A stretch of 64,000 nt of DNA from Myxococcales bacterium (lineage in GTDB: Bacteria > Myxococcota_A > Polyangia > Polyangiales > Polyangiaceae), in contig CAHJWM010000011.1 of NCBI GenBank assembly GCA_903642325.1, positions 1-64,000 on the forward strand. Reading direction: 5' to 3'. Under the pieces are notes generated by a model, which saw nothing but the letters and a program-made list of their open reading frames with translations, did no database searches and was not told the origin of the DNA. Both the position numbers and the translations under genes were made by a program. Positions within the stretch are counted from its first letter, which is position 1. The number at the start of each line of letters is the position of its first letter. Positions 8,490 through 18,622 of the stretch are shown here, piece by piece.

Positions 8490-9803
8490 TTACGGCGCCG
8501 CGGCGCGGCCGACGAACGGATTGTGAAGCATGATGGTTTCGCTACGCCGGGGGCCTACGCTCACCAAGTAGACGGGAGCGCCGGCTTGCTCCTCGATGAA
8601 GCGGACGTAGGCGCGGGCGTTCGCCGGCAGGTCGTCGAGCACGCGTACTCCTTCTAGGCGTTCTTTCCAACCCGGCATCTCCACGTACACGGGTGTGACT
8701 TTGCCGGGCGGGTCCAGGTCGTCGATCGGTAAGCTGCTGACCCGCCCCTCGGGCGTGTCATAAGCGATGCAGACTCGGATTCTGTCCATACCCGTGAGTA
8801 CGTCGAGCTTGGTCACGGCCAGCCCGTCGATGCCGTTCACGCGCGAGGCGTAACGTAGCCCAGGCAGGTCCAGCCAACCGGTGCGGCGCGGGCGACCGGT
8901 GACCGAGCCGAATTCTGCGCCCACCTCACGGAGGTGTTTGCCGTCCGAGTCGTCGAGCTCGGTGGGGAACGGGCCCGAACCGACGCGCGTGGTGTAGGCC
9001 TTGGTAATACCAATCACGGTGCCGATGCGGTTGGGCCCGATGCCGGCGCCGCTGGAAGCGCCGCCGGCGCCGGCGGAGCTGGACGTGACGAAGGGGTATG
9101 TGCCGTGATCGATGTCGAGCAAGGTGCCCTGCGCGCCCTCGAGCAGGACGCGTTTCCCGGCCTTGATGGCGTCGTCTACCAGCTCGGAGGTGTGGCCGAG
9201 CATGGGCACGATGCGCGCGGCGTGCGCCTCGAGCTTGCTCATCACGGCCTCTACCGTGGGCAGCTCCCCGCCGAGCGCGTGCACCGTCGGAGCCCAGGCT
9301 TGCATCGCGTACGCCACGCGCGCCGCCATGGCTTTCAAATCGCGCAGATCGCCGCAGCGAACGCCCACGCGCTTCACTTTGTCCTCGTAGGCGGGACCGA
9401 TGCCTTTTTTGGTGGTGCCGAGGGCCTTGTCGGCGGGGGCCGAGCCTTCACGCAGGGTGTCGATCAGCACGTGGTACGGTAAAATCAGGTGGGCGCGGTC
9501 GCTGAGGGTCAGGCGCTGCTCCAAATTCTCGTGGCCACGGCGGTGCAACTCATCGATTTCGCCGAGCAAGACCTCGGTGTCGATCACCATGCCCTGGCCC
9601 AAGATGCAGTGCGTGCCTCTGCGCAGAATGCCGCTCGGCAAGAGACGCACGACGATTTTCTCATCGCCCACGACGAGCGTGTGGCCGGCGTTCGGGCCGC
9701 CCGCGTAGCGCACGACGACATCGGCAAATTCCATGTAAATATCGACGATTTTGCCTTTACCTTCGTCGCCCCACTGAGCACCCACGATGACCACAGAAGA
9801 CAT
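8490..9803 (-). CDS. purA: Adenylosuccinate synthetase
   Basis: PurA joins IMP and aspartate using GTP in the first AMP-specific step. The 437-residue protein begins MSSVVIVGAQWGDEGKGKIVD, with the GDEGKGK GTP-binding loop and GGPNAGHTL. Further blocks are GTTKKGIGPAYEDK, LLEGAQGTLLDIDHGTYPFVTSS and RPRRTGWLDL. The frame is open far upstream, but family alignment fixes the start at ATG 9801-9803. It lies 98 bases downstream of hisZ on the same strand, a pairing also seen in other proteobacteria. Confidence 0.97.
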   Translation of the reverse strand: MSSVVIVGAQWGDEGKGKIVDIYMEFADVVVRYAGGPNAGHTLVVGDEKIVVRLLPSGILRRGTHCILGQGMVIDTEVLLGEIDELHRRGHENLEQRLTLSDRAHLILPYHVLIDTLREGSAPADKALGTTKKGIGPAYEDKVKRVGVRCGDLRDLKAMAARVAYAMQAWAPTVHALGGELPTVEAVMSKLEAHAARIVPMLGHTSELVDDAIKAGKRVLLEGAQGTLLDIDHGTYPFVTSSSAGAGGASSGAGIGPNRIGTVIGITKAYTTRVGSGPFPTELDDSDGKHLREVGAEFGSVTGRPRRTGWLDLPGLRYASRVNGIDGLAVTKLDVLTGMDRIRVCIAYDTPEGRVSSLPIDDLDPPGKVTPVYVEMPGWKERLEGVRVLDDLPANARAYVRFIEEQAGAPVYLVSVGPRRSETIMLHNPFVGRAAAP

Positions 9804-9901
9804 ATTCACTCGCTCGGTTAATGGCGAAGTGTTCGCCCAAGAGTCTCTTCGGAAATTATTTTCAATCGTTTGGGAGGGCAGTCGCGCGCCCGCTGAGCCG
9901 C

Positions 9902-11254
9902 TCAGCGCGCGGGCAAGAGCGCTCCCTTGGTTGGCGGGCCCAAGGCGTTGGCCACGACCTTGGGCTCCAAGAGCACGGACCGCTCCTGCTGGTCGGTGAC
10001 GCGCAGTAGCGAACCGCTCGTACCCGCGACCACCAGCACGTGGCTGTAGCGCCAGGCGCGCGCGTAAGCGAGTGCTTCCGCGCCCGAGGCGGGCGCGGAA
10101 GCACAGGCGACGCCCAGCGAGCGAAGGCCTGCCAGCAGGCCTTCGCTCGCGCCCACGGTAAGCAGCCGCTGCTCGTTCGTTTCTTCGCGGCCGATGCGCT
10201 CCAATGCCCACGCCAAGTGATCGAGGCTGAGGGCAAAGCCGGCCGCCGGGCGCGGCGCGCCGAAGCGTCCGAGTAGCCCATCGTAGCGCCCGCCCGCTCC
10301 AATCGGGGTGCCGGGGCCCTCCGCGTGGATCTGGAACATGAGCCCGGTGTAATACGCAAAATTGCGCGTCTCCGAGAGATCCACCAAAAGGCCGGGCGCG
10401 AGTTGGGCGTGCTCGACGGCGTCCCAGATCTGGCGCAGCTCCGAGAGCGCCACTTCGGCCGCCGTGCCCGCAAGCAGGCGCTCGGCGCGCGGCCAGATCT
10501 CTCCACCGCCGTGCAGCTCGCACAGCTCCGAGAGAGCCGAAAGCGTGCGACCGCTGAAGCCTGCCGCGAGCGCGCGCCGCGAGACTTCGGATTGGTCTTT
10601 GAGCGCCAGCGCTTCGACGAGCTCGCTCGTGGGCGCGGCGGGCAACGTTTCCAAGAGCGCGGCGGCGATGCGCGCGTGGCCCAAATCGAACACGAACGAG
10701 GACAGCCCAGCCGCCCGCAGACCCTCCGATGCCAGTCGCAATAGCTCGAGATCTCCCGACGGGCCTTCCGAGCCCAAAAGCTCCACGCCAGCCTGAAAAA
10801 TCTGACGATGGCGGCGCGCGCGCTGACGACGGCGCCGGACGACGGACCCGTTGTAGCAGAGCCGTGCCGGGCCCGGCAGCTCGCGGAAACGCGTAGCCAA
10901 GATGCGCGCGATCTGCGGCGTCATGTCGGGACGCAGCGCCACGACCTCGCCACTCTCCGGCTCGACGAAGCGCAGCACCTCGTCCGACTGAAGCGCACCC
11001 AAGCCGCGCTCGAGCACCTCTGCGTACTCGAAGACGGGCAACGTCACGAGCTCGTAACCGTGAAGCTCGAAGCAACCGGTGACGCGGCGAGCGAGCTCAC
11101 CTTGGCGCCGTGCGACGGGCGGCAGCAAGTCCCGCATGCCGGCCGGCAGCGGGTGCTCGAGCGCGCCGCCGTTGGCTTCGGAAAGGCCGGCCAATAGGGA
11201 TGGCGCGCGCGGCGCGTCGGGGAGCGCGGCGGACGTGGGGGTAGGGCGCGGCAA
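9902..11254 (-). CDS. hisZ: ATP phosphoribosyltransferase regulatory subunit (HisRS-like)
   Basis: HisZ is a catalytically inactive histidyl-tRNA-synthetase paralogue that activates short-form HisG in histidine biosynthesis. It shows the class II core: LPAGMRDLLPP near residue 36, LHGYELVTLPVFEYAEVL, RPDMTPQIARI and RQIFQAGVELLG, and the late GGRYDGLLGRFG. The lack of the usual C-terminal anticodon-binding domain signature and the hisZ-purA pairing favour HisZ over HisS. The open frame begins at TTG 11254; ATG 11137 falls inside the first conserved block, so the true start is between these. No hisG is in the window. Confidence 0.85.
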   Translation of the reverse strand: MPRPTPTSAALPDAPRAPSLLAGLSEANGGALEHPLPAGMRDLLPPVARRQGELARRVTGCFELHGYELVTLPVFEYAEVLERGLGALQSDEVLRFVEPESGEVVALRPDMTPQIARILATRFRELPGPARLCYNGSVVRRRRQRARRHRQIFQAGVELLGSEGPSGDLELLRLASEGLRAAGLSSFVFDLGHARIAAALLETLPAAPTSELVEALALKDQSEVSRRALAAGFSGRTLSALSELCELHGGGEIWPRAERLLAGTAAEVALSELRQIWDAVEHAQLAPGLLVDLSETRNFAYYTGLMFQIHAEGPGTPIGAGGRYDGLLGRFGAPRPAAGFALSLDHLAWALERIGREETNEQRLLTVGASEGLLAGLRSLGVACASAPASGAEALAYARAWRYSHVLVVAGTSGSLLRVTDQQERSVLLEPKVVANALGPPTKGALLPAR

Positions 11255-11316
11255 AGCCGGCGGACTTTATCAGAGATTCGACGAAAGCGAGGGCGCACGG
11301 GCGGCTTTTTGTTAGC

Positions 11317-12066
11317 ATGCCGAGCATGGGCGAAAACGCACACGGTGAAACCATCGACGTTCGCGAACGCGGCGGCGATCGCGACGGAATTCCGCAGGTA
11401 TTGGAGCGCCGTCTGTTCATGCAGCTGATGGTCTTCGAGTCGGATAAGAAGGTCGCCCCGGCGGAATCGGTCCGGGATTTAGGCGCGGCCTTGGTACGAC
11501 GGAACGTGGCGAGCGTCGTTTATGAAGACGTGAACAACCCGCACGGTCTCGGTCTGCTTACCTGGAGCGAGGAGCCGCTCGACTTTGCGGACCGGGTGCG
11601 GCCGGTATTCGGGGATCCGGAAGCCGTCAATCTCAGCTTGATCCGCGAGTACACGATGCTCGGGCGCAGCTACTCGACCGGCTTCGAGACGGACCTCGAG
11701 TATTGGCTGCTACGTCGTCCGCGCGAAACCGTGTTGAACCCCGCCTGGCCTTGGGCCGTGTGGTACCCGCTTCGCCGTTCGGGCGCCTTCGAGCGCGTGG
11801 ACGCGCGCGAGCGCGGGGCCATCATGCGCGAGCACTCAGGCATTGGGCGAAACTACGGCGCACAAGATTTGGCCCACGATGTGCGCCTGGCTTGTCACGG
11901 GCTCGACGCCAATGACAACGAGTTCGTGATCGGCTTGATCGGCAAAGACCTGCATCCGCTGTCGCACGTCGTCCAGGCCATGCGCTCCACGCGTCAAACG
12001 TCCGAGTTCATCAATCAAATGGGCCCTTTCTTCGTGGGTCGCGCCGCCTTCCGCCACGCGGGTTGA
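11317..12066 (+). CDS. Chlorite-dismutase-family heme protein
   Basis: The 249-residue protein has the C-terminal half typical of the Cld/coproheme-decarboxylase (HemQ) fold: VWYPLRRSGAF, ERGAIMREHSGIGRNYG, CHGLDANDNEFVIGLIGKDL and MGPFFVGRA. By eye, His194 in ACHGLD lines up with the proximal heme ligand of chlorite dismutases; His173 is a second candidate. Family members either decarboxylate coproheme or break down oxidants. Function here is open. It is divergent from hisZ and 4-10 bases from the HAD phosphatase gene. Confidence 0.8.
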   Translation: MPSMGENAHGETIDVRERGGDRDGIPQVLERRLFMQLMVFESDKKVAPAESVRDLGAALVRRNVASVVYEDVNNPHGLGLLTWSEEPLDFADRVRPVFGDPEAVNLSLIREYTMLGRSYSTGFETDLEYWLLRRPRETVLNPAWPWAVWYPLRRSGAFERVDARERGAIMREHSGIGRNYGAQDLAHDVRLACHGLDANDNEFVIGLIGKDLHPLSHVVQAMRSTRQTSEFINQMGPFFVGRAAFRHAG

Positions 12067-12071
12067 ATGCC

Positions 12072-12779
12072 ATGAGCGCGGCGCAAGATCCCGGTGGGCC
12101 CGCTCGGCTCGGTATCTCGGTCCGCCTCGGCATCGTGTTCGATCTCGATGGCACGTTGATCGATTCGCGCGCGGATATCGCCAATGCGGTCAATCATGCG
12201 CTCGCCGCGCAGGGCGGGGCCACCCTCACGCCGTCCGAGATCGCAGGCTACGTCGGGGATGGCGCGCGCCTGCTCATGGCCCGCGCCGCGAGGCTCGCGC
12301 CCGAATCGCCAGTGGTCGACGCGCTCCTCTCGAGCTTCTTGGCCTACTACCAGGCGCACCCGACCGATCACACTCTGCTCGTACCCGGCGCGCACGAGGC
12401 GCTGGCTCAGCTCGGCCACTTACCGCTCGCGCTGTGCACCAACAAGCCGCGCGCGGTTACGGACGCAGTGCTCGCCAACCTGCGTCTGCCCGCGAAATTT
12501 CGGGCCGTGGTCGCGGGCGGCGACTTGCCTAGGAACAAGCCGGACCCGTTGCCGCTGCAGCACATCGCTCAAATGCTTTCCTTGAACGTGAGCGAGCTGG
12601 TGATGGTCGGCGACGGCGCGCAGGACATCTTGTGCGCGAAGGCCGCTGGCGCGCGCAGTGTGGGGGTCGACGGCGGCATGCAGGCCCGTGATCGGATGCT
12701 GGAAGCGAAACCGGACGTATTCCTGCCAACCCTCGCGGATCTGCCGCGGGTGATCGAGGGCTGGGTCAATCAGTCGTAA
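12072..12779 (+). CDS. gph: HAD-family phosphatase, phosphoglycolate phosphatase-like
   Basis: The nucleophile motif FDLDGTLIDS has Asp24 and Asp26. A helical cap domain, the motif II region LALCTNKPR, the motif III lysine in PRNKPDPLPL and the motif IV VMVGDGAQDIL follow. This set fits Gph, which removes 2-phosphoglycolate made during DNA repair, but HAD substrate ranges are wide. I chose ATG 12072 (235 residues); the frame also opens at TTG 12063, which overlaps the previous stop. Confidence 0.8.
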   Translation: MSAAQDPGGPARLGISVRLGIVFDLDGTLIDSRADIANAVNHALAAQGGATLTPSEIAGYVGDGARLLMARAARLAPESPVVDALLSSFLAYYQAHPTDHTLLVPGAHEALAQLGHLPLALCTNKPRAVTDAVLANLRLPAKFRAVVAGGDLPRNKPDPLPLQHIAQMLSLNVSELVMVGDGAQDILCAKAAGARSVGVDGGMQARDRMLEAKPDVFLPTLADLPRVIEGWVNQS

Positions 12780-12858
12780 GCGGCCACGCGCGCGGCTACG
12801 GGGTGCGTCGTCGCAGCTGCGATCGCCCACCTCTTCGACCGCCGGGGAAAGTTTCAGC

Positions 12859-13614
12859 TCAGCCAAGTGAGCTCTGCAGCGTGTGGTACGCGGCGCTCAG
12901 GCGAGCAAAGCGCGTCAGATGTTGGATTTTTTCCGCGCTCGATGCGAGCGGAAAGCGGTCGGGGTGTTGCTCCGCGGCGAGCTTGCGAAATGCGCGCTGA
13001 ACGTCGCGCACCGACGCGCCCGCGGGCAGGCCTAGCGCACGGTAAGCCGCCAACTGCGGCTCGCTGAAGCCGGAAAGGCCCTGGGGAGCGAAGCGGGAGG
13101 CAAAGCGTTCGCTAGGCCTGCCGCGGGCGTCGCCGCGAGCACGCGGTCGACCGTGCAGGAACTCCCGCGGCGACAGAGGCAGAGGCCGGTAGCCAAAGCG
13201 CGGCCGGGGCACGTGAAAGCGGATCAGCGCCTCGGATAAACCGTACAACGCTTCGAGTCGACTCGTGCGCTGCCGGCGCAGCGCGGAGGCCACGAGGTCC
13301 GCGCTGCCGAGGCCCTCTTCCACCAAGATTTCGCCCACACGTTTGCCCGGTTGTTCGACGAGACGGCGCGCCACGCGAGCGAGCGCCGGCACACCGAGTA
13401 CGCCGTCACGCGCTAAAATTTCGCCCAGCCGCGGATGGCTGAGCGACGTGTCTACGTCCTCCACCAAGCCCGAATCGAAGTGGACGCGGTGGCTTTTGCC
13501 TGCGCGCGCGCCTTCCACTTCGACCAGCTCCAAGATGCCGCTCGCGCAGGCGCGATGCAGCGCGCCGAGCAAATCACCCAGTGTCGTTAGGCGTAGTCGA
13601 CCGGGAAGCTGCAT
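12859..13614 (-). CDS. DUF4388-like plus C-terminal DnaJ-domain protein
   Basis: The N-terminal part (GRLRLTTLGDLLGALHRACASGILEL, then VHFDSGLVEDVD) looks like DUF4388/PATAN, a signalling-associated domain common in myxobacteria. A linker with many Arg follows. The last 60 residues form a J domain with the HPD tripeptide in AEQHPDRFP, which would stimulate a DnaK-type Hsp70. ATG 13612-13614 gives 251 residues and begins just before the conserved domain. The frame continues upstream to 13749 without a clear ribosome site. Confidence 0.75.
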   Translation of the reverse strand: MQLPGRLRLTTLGDLLGALHRACASGILELVEVEGARAGKSHRVHFDSGLVEDVDTSLSHPRLGEILARDGVLGVPALARVARRLVEQPGKRVGEILVEEGLGSADLVASALRRQRTSRLEALYGLSEALIRFHVPRPRFGYRPLPLSPREFLHGRPRARGDARGRPSERFASRFAPQGLSGFSEPQLAAYRALGLPAGASVRDVQRAFRKLAAEQHPDRFPLASSAEKIQHLTRFARLSAAYHTLQSSLG

Positions 13615-13767
13615 GTCTCGGTGGCATAACAGCTGCGTCAAAATCCGGGCAAATTCTGGCAGCATCCCGGGGCCAAGACGAACAGCGTCCGCGCTTGGCC
13701 CTTGGCCGAAAGCGGCTGCTCCCCGACGAGAAACGAGGCAAGCATGCAAGCAAGCCGACGCGGCTCA

Positions 13768-14877
13768 TCAGGCCACGGTGGGGGGCGCGTAGAAGTCGAC
13801 CAGTTGGATCGGAGTCGGCGACAAATGGACCTCTAACTTCGCGCGCTTGCCGCGTGGATCTCCACCGATTTGGAAGTCCGTCGGAGGATCCAGCTCGATG
13901 CTCATGGACTCCACGAGGTAGTCGAACAAAGTGCCCGGATTGTCATACTCTCCGCGCCAGATCTCGGTGAAGTGGCGGACGAACTCGAGCGGCGTCATGG
14001 TGGCTACGCGTAAGTGCATGCGATCGGGCCGTTCCTCGGCGTAAGGGAACATGCGAAACCCGTAGCCGTAGTACGGAATCGTGGATAGCCCGCAGAGCCG
14101 CATGGGGCCCTCGTAGATGACTGCGCCGGGTGCAATGGGTTGCCCGAGCACGGCCCCCTTGGCCCCGATCCGGAACGCTTCGCCGCCTTGGTTGACGATC
14201 CGGCAATGGGGCATGCGCTTCAAGAGCGCGTTCGGGATCGAGCGCGTCACCGCCGCCACGCCATAACTGAACAGGCCCGGGGCGATGCGTCTGAGTGGCG
14301 TGCGCTGTAGCCCGCCCTTGACCTTGGCGTAATCGGCGAGCACATCCGCATCCGTACCGAAGCCGCAAAATGGAGCAATGAAGCCTTCCACCTCGATCAG
14401 TCGCATGCTGCGACTGCCCGCGTCCTGCGTGAGGCGGGTGATGTCCGCGCCGAGCTCGCCCGTCTTCGGGTCGCGCGCGCCGACCACCCAGGCCAGCGCA
14501 TTCCCGGTGCCGAGCTTCAGTAAGCCAAAGCGCGGCAGCGGGCGATTCTGCTTTCGCCCTTCGCGAACGACTTCAGTAACCATTACGGTGAACGTTCCGT
14601 CGCCGCCACCCGTGAGCACCGTGCCGTAGCCGCGGCTGACTACGGTGCGCGCAATGTGCCGGGCGTCTTCCAGACTTCTGGAAACGAACAGATCCCCGCC
14701 GAGTAAGATCCGGTCGAGCGTCGAGATCACCTCTTGAGTGACGCTTTTTGCGTTGCCGTTCACGACCACCGCCGTCCGCAGATCTTGAGGGAAAAGGCTG
14801 CCGTTGGCGGGCAATGAGGCCGGTCCAGGCGGCTCGCTCTGGGCGGCTGTCCGCAGATCGGGTTCGGGTTTTTGCAT
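13768..14877 (-). CDS. Diacylglycerol kinase-type lipid kinase
   Basis: The DAGK catalytic signature GGGDGT is at residues 90-95, preceded by VVVNGNAKS (phosphate-binding start of the fold) and followed by LLKLGTGNALAWVVG. Related YegS/BmrU/sphingosine-kinase-like enzymes phosphorylate lipid alcohols at the inner membrane. The 369-residue length is longer than YegS (about 300). About 30 N-terminal residues are low-complexity. The exact lipid cannot be told from sequence. It lies 153 bases upstream of the DnaJ-domain gene on the same strand. Confidence 0.85.
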   Translation of the reverse strand: MQKPEPDLRTAAQSEPPGPASLPANGSLFPQDLRTAVVVNGNAKSVTQEVISTLDRILLGGDLFVSRSLEDARHIARTVVSRGYGTVLTGGGDGTFTVMVTEVVREGRKQNRPLPRFGLLKLGTGNALAWVVGARDPKTGELGADITRLTQDAGSRSMRLIEVEGFIAPFCGFGTDADVLADYAKVKGGLQRTPLRRIAPGLFSYGVAAVTRSIPNALLKRMPHCRIVNQGGEAFRIGAKGAVLGQPIAPGAVIYEGPMRLCGLSTIPYYGYGFRMFPYAEERPDRMHLRVATMTPLEFVRHFTEIWRGEYDNPGTLFDYLVESMSIELDPPTDFQIGGDPRGKRAKLEVHLSPTPIQLVDFYAPPTVA

Positions 14878-14966
14878 AGCTGGCAGGGCTCATACTAAAC
14901 TGGAAAGCACAGCCTTAGGGGGCATCCGCATGATTCGGGTGCACCACACTAGGGCGAGTCGCTGCC

Positions 14967-15632
14967 ATGAAATCCCGGGTCAAAATAGCCCGCAATTCGT
15001 CCCCTCCCGCCAATCGAAAGTCGGTCGCGCCCCCAGCGCGTAAGTCGGTCGCGCCGCCGGATGCCGGAGGCAAGCGTGGCCGCGCGGCCAAGAAGTCTGC
15101 TGCGCCCGCCGAAGCTGCTGGGAAACGGCGGTTGGGCGCGCGTGGCGCGGCGCCCTGGGCGGCTCGCCATGCGGCAAAGCACGCGGAGGAAGCAGCCGCA
15201 CGCAATCTGGAAGTGCCCAAGCCAGGCAGTGCCCGCGCCACCCTGCGCACGCCGGACGCCGCCGACAGCATCAAAGAACGCATCGGCGAGCTGCACACGC
15301 TGCTCGCCCACATCAAGCCGCTGCGTAAAAATCTGCAGGAGGGCTTTTTTAAGCTTGGTCTCGAGCTAAAACGCATTCAGGAGCAGAAGCTGTACGACGC
15401 CAAGGGGTTCTCTTCCTTCGAGGCCTTCGCTGAGCGCGAGCTAGAGCTCGGCAAAGCCACGGCCCTGAAGCTGACCCGCATTGCCGGCGTTTTTTTGGAG
15501 CCGGCGGCGCTTCAATTCGGGATGGATGCGGTGCTGGCGGCGCTCGATACGCTGGATGAGCACGCAAGCCACGCGCCGCAACGCAAGACCTCGCCCAGCC
15601 GACCGAATTTGCCCCTCAAGCCTCCGCGCTAG
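14967..15632 (+). CDS. Basic-tailed protein with C-terminal helical DNA-binding-like domain
   Basis: The first 85 residues are Lys/Arg/Ala/Pro-rich with repeated KSVAPP units, like histone-H1-type tails. The C-terminal domain (about residues 100-185) contains LGLELKRIQEQKLYDAKGF and SSFEAFAERELELGKATALKL. That pattern (gyxSFeaFvereLglgkstaykl) recurs in small bacterial helix-turn-helix-like proteins. A nucleoid-associated or DNA-binding role is inferred only. It is divergent from the lipid kinase gene and 48 bases before obg. Confidence 0.6.
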   Translation: MKSRVKIARNSSPPANRKSVAPPARKSVAPPDAGGKRGRAAKKSAAPAEAAGKRRLGARGAAPWAARHAAKHAEEAAARNLEVPKPGSARATLRTPDAADSIKERIGELHTLLAHIKPLRKNLQEGFFKLGLELKRIQEQKLYDAKGFSSFEAFAERELELGKATALKLTRIAGVFLEPAALQFGMDAVLAALDTLDEHASHAPQRKTSPSRPNLPLKPPR

Positions 15633-15665
15633 AATCGCGGTTCGACGGGGCTGTAACAGTGCTAG

Positions 15666-16694
<1,029 letters not shown>

Positions 16695-16805
16695 TCGAGC
16701 TCGAGCGAGGAACGCGCAGGCTTGGCGCGGGCGTCAAGCTGGCACGGCGTTTGGCAAATGCGGCATGTTCGCAGCGCATCACGCGCCCTCTGCTAATCTC
16801 TATGA

Positions 16806-17594
16806 ATGTTTGGGCTGGCCTTGGCGGTCTTGCTGCAAGCGCGCTTTGCCGCGCCCGACGCCGCGCTTGCGACCGCGGCTTCGGCCAGCGCACGCCCGCG
16901 CGAATGCCGGAGCCCCGCTCGCGAGGGGCTGTGGTCGCGCGTGCGCGGCGCTGATCTCCAGCATTATTGCGGGCTCCTCGCGCGCGCTTACGCGCGCCTC
17001 GAAGAGGCGCCTTCGGAAGCCTTGCAGGCCGCTCGAGCCGCCGAGTCTTTCGCGGGCCCGCGTCCGCCCGTGCGACTTGTAATGGGCCGGGCCGAGCTCC
17101 GCCTCGGGCAGCCGGCGCTCGCGTTCGAGCATTTGGCAGAGGTCGAAGCCCAAGGTGGGCAGGCGTTCGTCGAGCCCAAAGCGCTTCACGACTACGCGCG
17201 CGCGGCGTCCTTGGCCGGCAGCTCGGCCGATGCGCTGCGCTTGTACCGCTTGCTCGTCTCGCGCTCGGCTCTGCTAGACGACTCACGCGAGGCCGTCTAT
17301 GCGCAAATCGAGGCCGCAGCGCACGTGCTCGCGTACGCGCCGGGAGGCAGCGACGAGGCGCTCGGTTATCTCGCCCAGGTGCGCCATGCTGCGCTCGGCC
17401 TCGCGCCGTGGGTCGAGGCCCTGCGCCAGGTCGCGCTGCAGCGCGGCGCATCACGCCCAGCCGAGGCGACCGTTTCCTTGCCGAACCTCACCTCGCGTCC
17501 TCCCCAGGATCAGCCGCTGCTGCCGCCGGGCATGCTCGAACGCATGCGCGCGGTCACGAGCGATGCGGCTCTCGTCAGGTTGAGGGTGCAGTGA
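16806..17594 (+). CDS. Exported TPR-like helical protein, function unknown
   Basis: A hydrophobic N-terminus (GLALAVLLQARFA) suggests export. The body consists of Ala/Leu-rich helical hairpins of TPR type (HYCGLLARAYARLEEAPSEA; LAFEHLAEVEAQ; ALRLYRLLVS). No catalytic motif is present. Its stop overlaps the next start in GTGA, and the next protein is also TPR-like, so the two probably act together in the envelope. Confidence 0.6.
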   Translation: MFGLALAVLLQARFAAPDAALATAASASARPRECRSPAREGLWSRVRGADLQHYCGLLARAYARLEEAPSEALQAARAAESFAGPRPPVRLVMGRAELRLGQPALAFEHLAEVEAQGGQAFVEPKALHDYARAASLAGSSADALRLYRLLVSRSALLDDSREAVYAQIEAAAHVLAYAPGGSDEALGYLAQVRHAALGLAPWVEALRQVALQRGASRPAEATVSLPNLTSRPPQDQPLLPPGMLERMRAVTSDAALVRLRVQ

Positions 17595-18613
17595 AAAGCG
17601 CGCCGTTCGCCGCTCTCACCTGTGCCCTTCTGGTCGTTCGTGCGGGCCGCGCGGACCCGAATCTGTGGCAGCGCGCGGGCGACCCCGCCAGCGCGTCGCA
17701 ACAATTCGTGCTCAATCGGATCGAACGCACGCTGGGCGCAATTGGGCTTTACGAGATCGATCCGGAGTTGTCAGCGGCCGCGATCGCCATGTCCGTGCTC
17801 AGCCAGACCCTGCCTGCGTGCCGGGGACCCGCCGACGCCGCGCGGCCGCGCACGGCGGCGCAGGCGCGCTTCGATTACTTGATCGGAAGCGCGTTGCTCG
17901 AGTCGCACAGCAATCGCGAAGCCGACGCCCGCTGCTTGTTGGAGCGCGCACTGCGCGCTTTGCCGGAGAGTCCGCTCGCCGCGCGGGGCTGGTTTCAGCT
18001 GGGCATCGCGGCAGCCATGTTGGGCGATCGAAGCGCCGAGCGCGCTGCATACGTGCGCGCCTTAGCCGTGACCTGGGCGCCAGATGTGCGCGCCATCTTG
18101 CGCGCCAACTTAGCCGAAAGTGAGATGGGCGCCGGTGACCTAAAAGCCGCTCTCCGCGACTATCGGCTGGCCTTGAGCGACGCGCATCAACCCGACGCGC
18201 TGTCTTCGGCTTACTTTGGGCTTGCGGTTGCGCTCGACCGCTCTGGTGATCTGCCGTCCGCTCTCGACGCGGCCGGCCACGCGAGCGCGATACAGCTGCC
18301 CCCCACCCTCTTTCCCGTCGGCAGCGTCTTAGATCTGCCGGGCACTTTTTTCACGCCCAGTTACGAGATCCACTATTACAAGGCGCTGGCCGCCATGGCC
18401 GATGCCCGGCAGGCCAAGGACCAAGCCGCCGAGCGCGCGGCGCTCACGCAAGCGGAGGAGCAGTGGAGCGCGTACCTCGCCCCCGCCGAAACGGAGCACG
18501 CGGCTTGGGCGCCGCGCGCCCGTTTGCACCAAGCGCGCATCGCCCGTGAGCTCGCGGCGTCGAGCGCGAAGTCGAGGATCTCGCGGCGTGACCCGCCGCC
18601 GGCCCTGCTTTGA
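17591..18613 (+). CDS. Exported TPR-repeat protein, function unknown
   Basis: GTG 17591 overlaps the upstream stop and gives 340 residues. The frame is open further upstream, but that part is antisense-like shadow of the preceding gene. A short signal peptide (FAALTCALLVVRAGRA) precedes TPR-like helices including RGWFQLGIAAAMLGDRSAE, AILRANLAESEMGAGDLKAA and SSAYFGLAVALDRSGDLPSA. A scaffold role for envelope complexes is inferred. It is convergent with the next gene. Confidence 0.6.
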   Translation: MKSAPFAALTCALLVVRAGRADPNLWQRAGDPASASQQFVLNRIERTLGAIGLYEIDPELSAAAIAMSVLSQTLPACRGPADAARPRTAAQARFDYLIGSALLESHSNREADARCLLERALRALPESPLAARGWFQLGIAAAMLGDRSAERAAYVRALAVTWAPDVRAILRANLAESEMGAGDLKAALRDYRLALSDAHQPDALSSAYFGLAVALDRSGDLPSALDAAGHASAIQLPPTLFPVGSVLDLPGTFFTPSYEIHYYKALAAMADARQAKDQAAERAALTQAEEQWSAYLAPAETEHAAWAPRARLHQARIARELAASSAKSRISRRDPPPALL

Positions 18614-18622
18614 TGCCTGAGC

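Noticed and set aside
8490-11075. An 861-codon open minus frame covering purA and most of hisZ
   Set aside because: Only the last 437 codons match purA; the upstream part is an Arg/Ala-rich shadow of hisZ in another frame.
16967-17590. Long open frame upstream of the second TPR gene
   Set aside because: Arg-rich shadow of the first TPR gene. The GTGA overlap at 17591 marks the true start.
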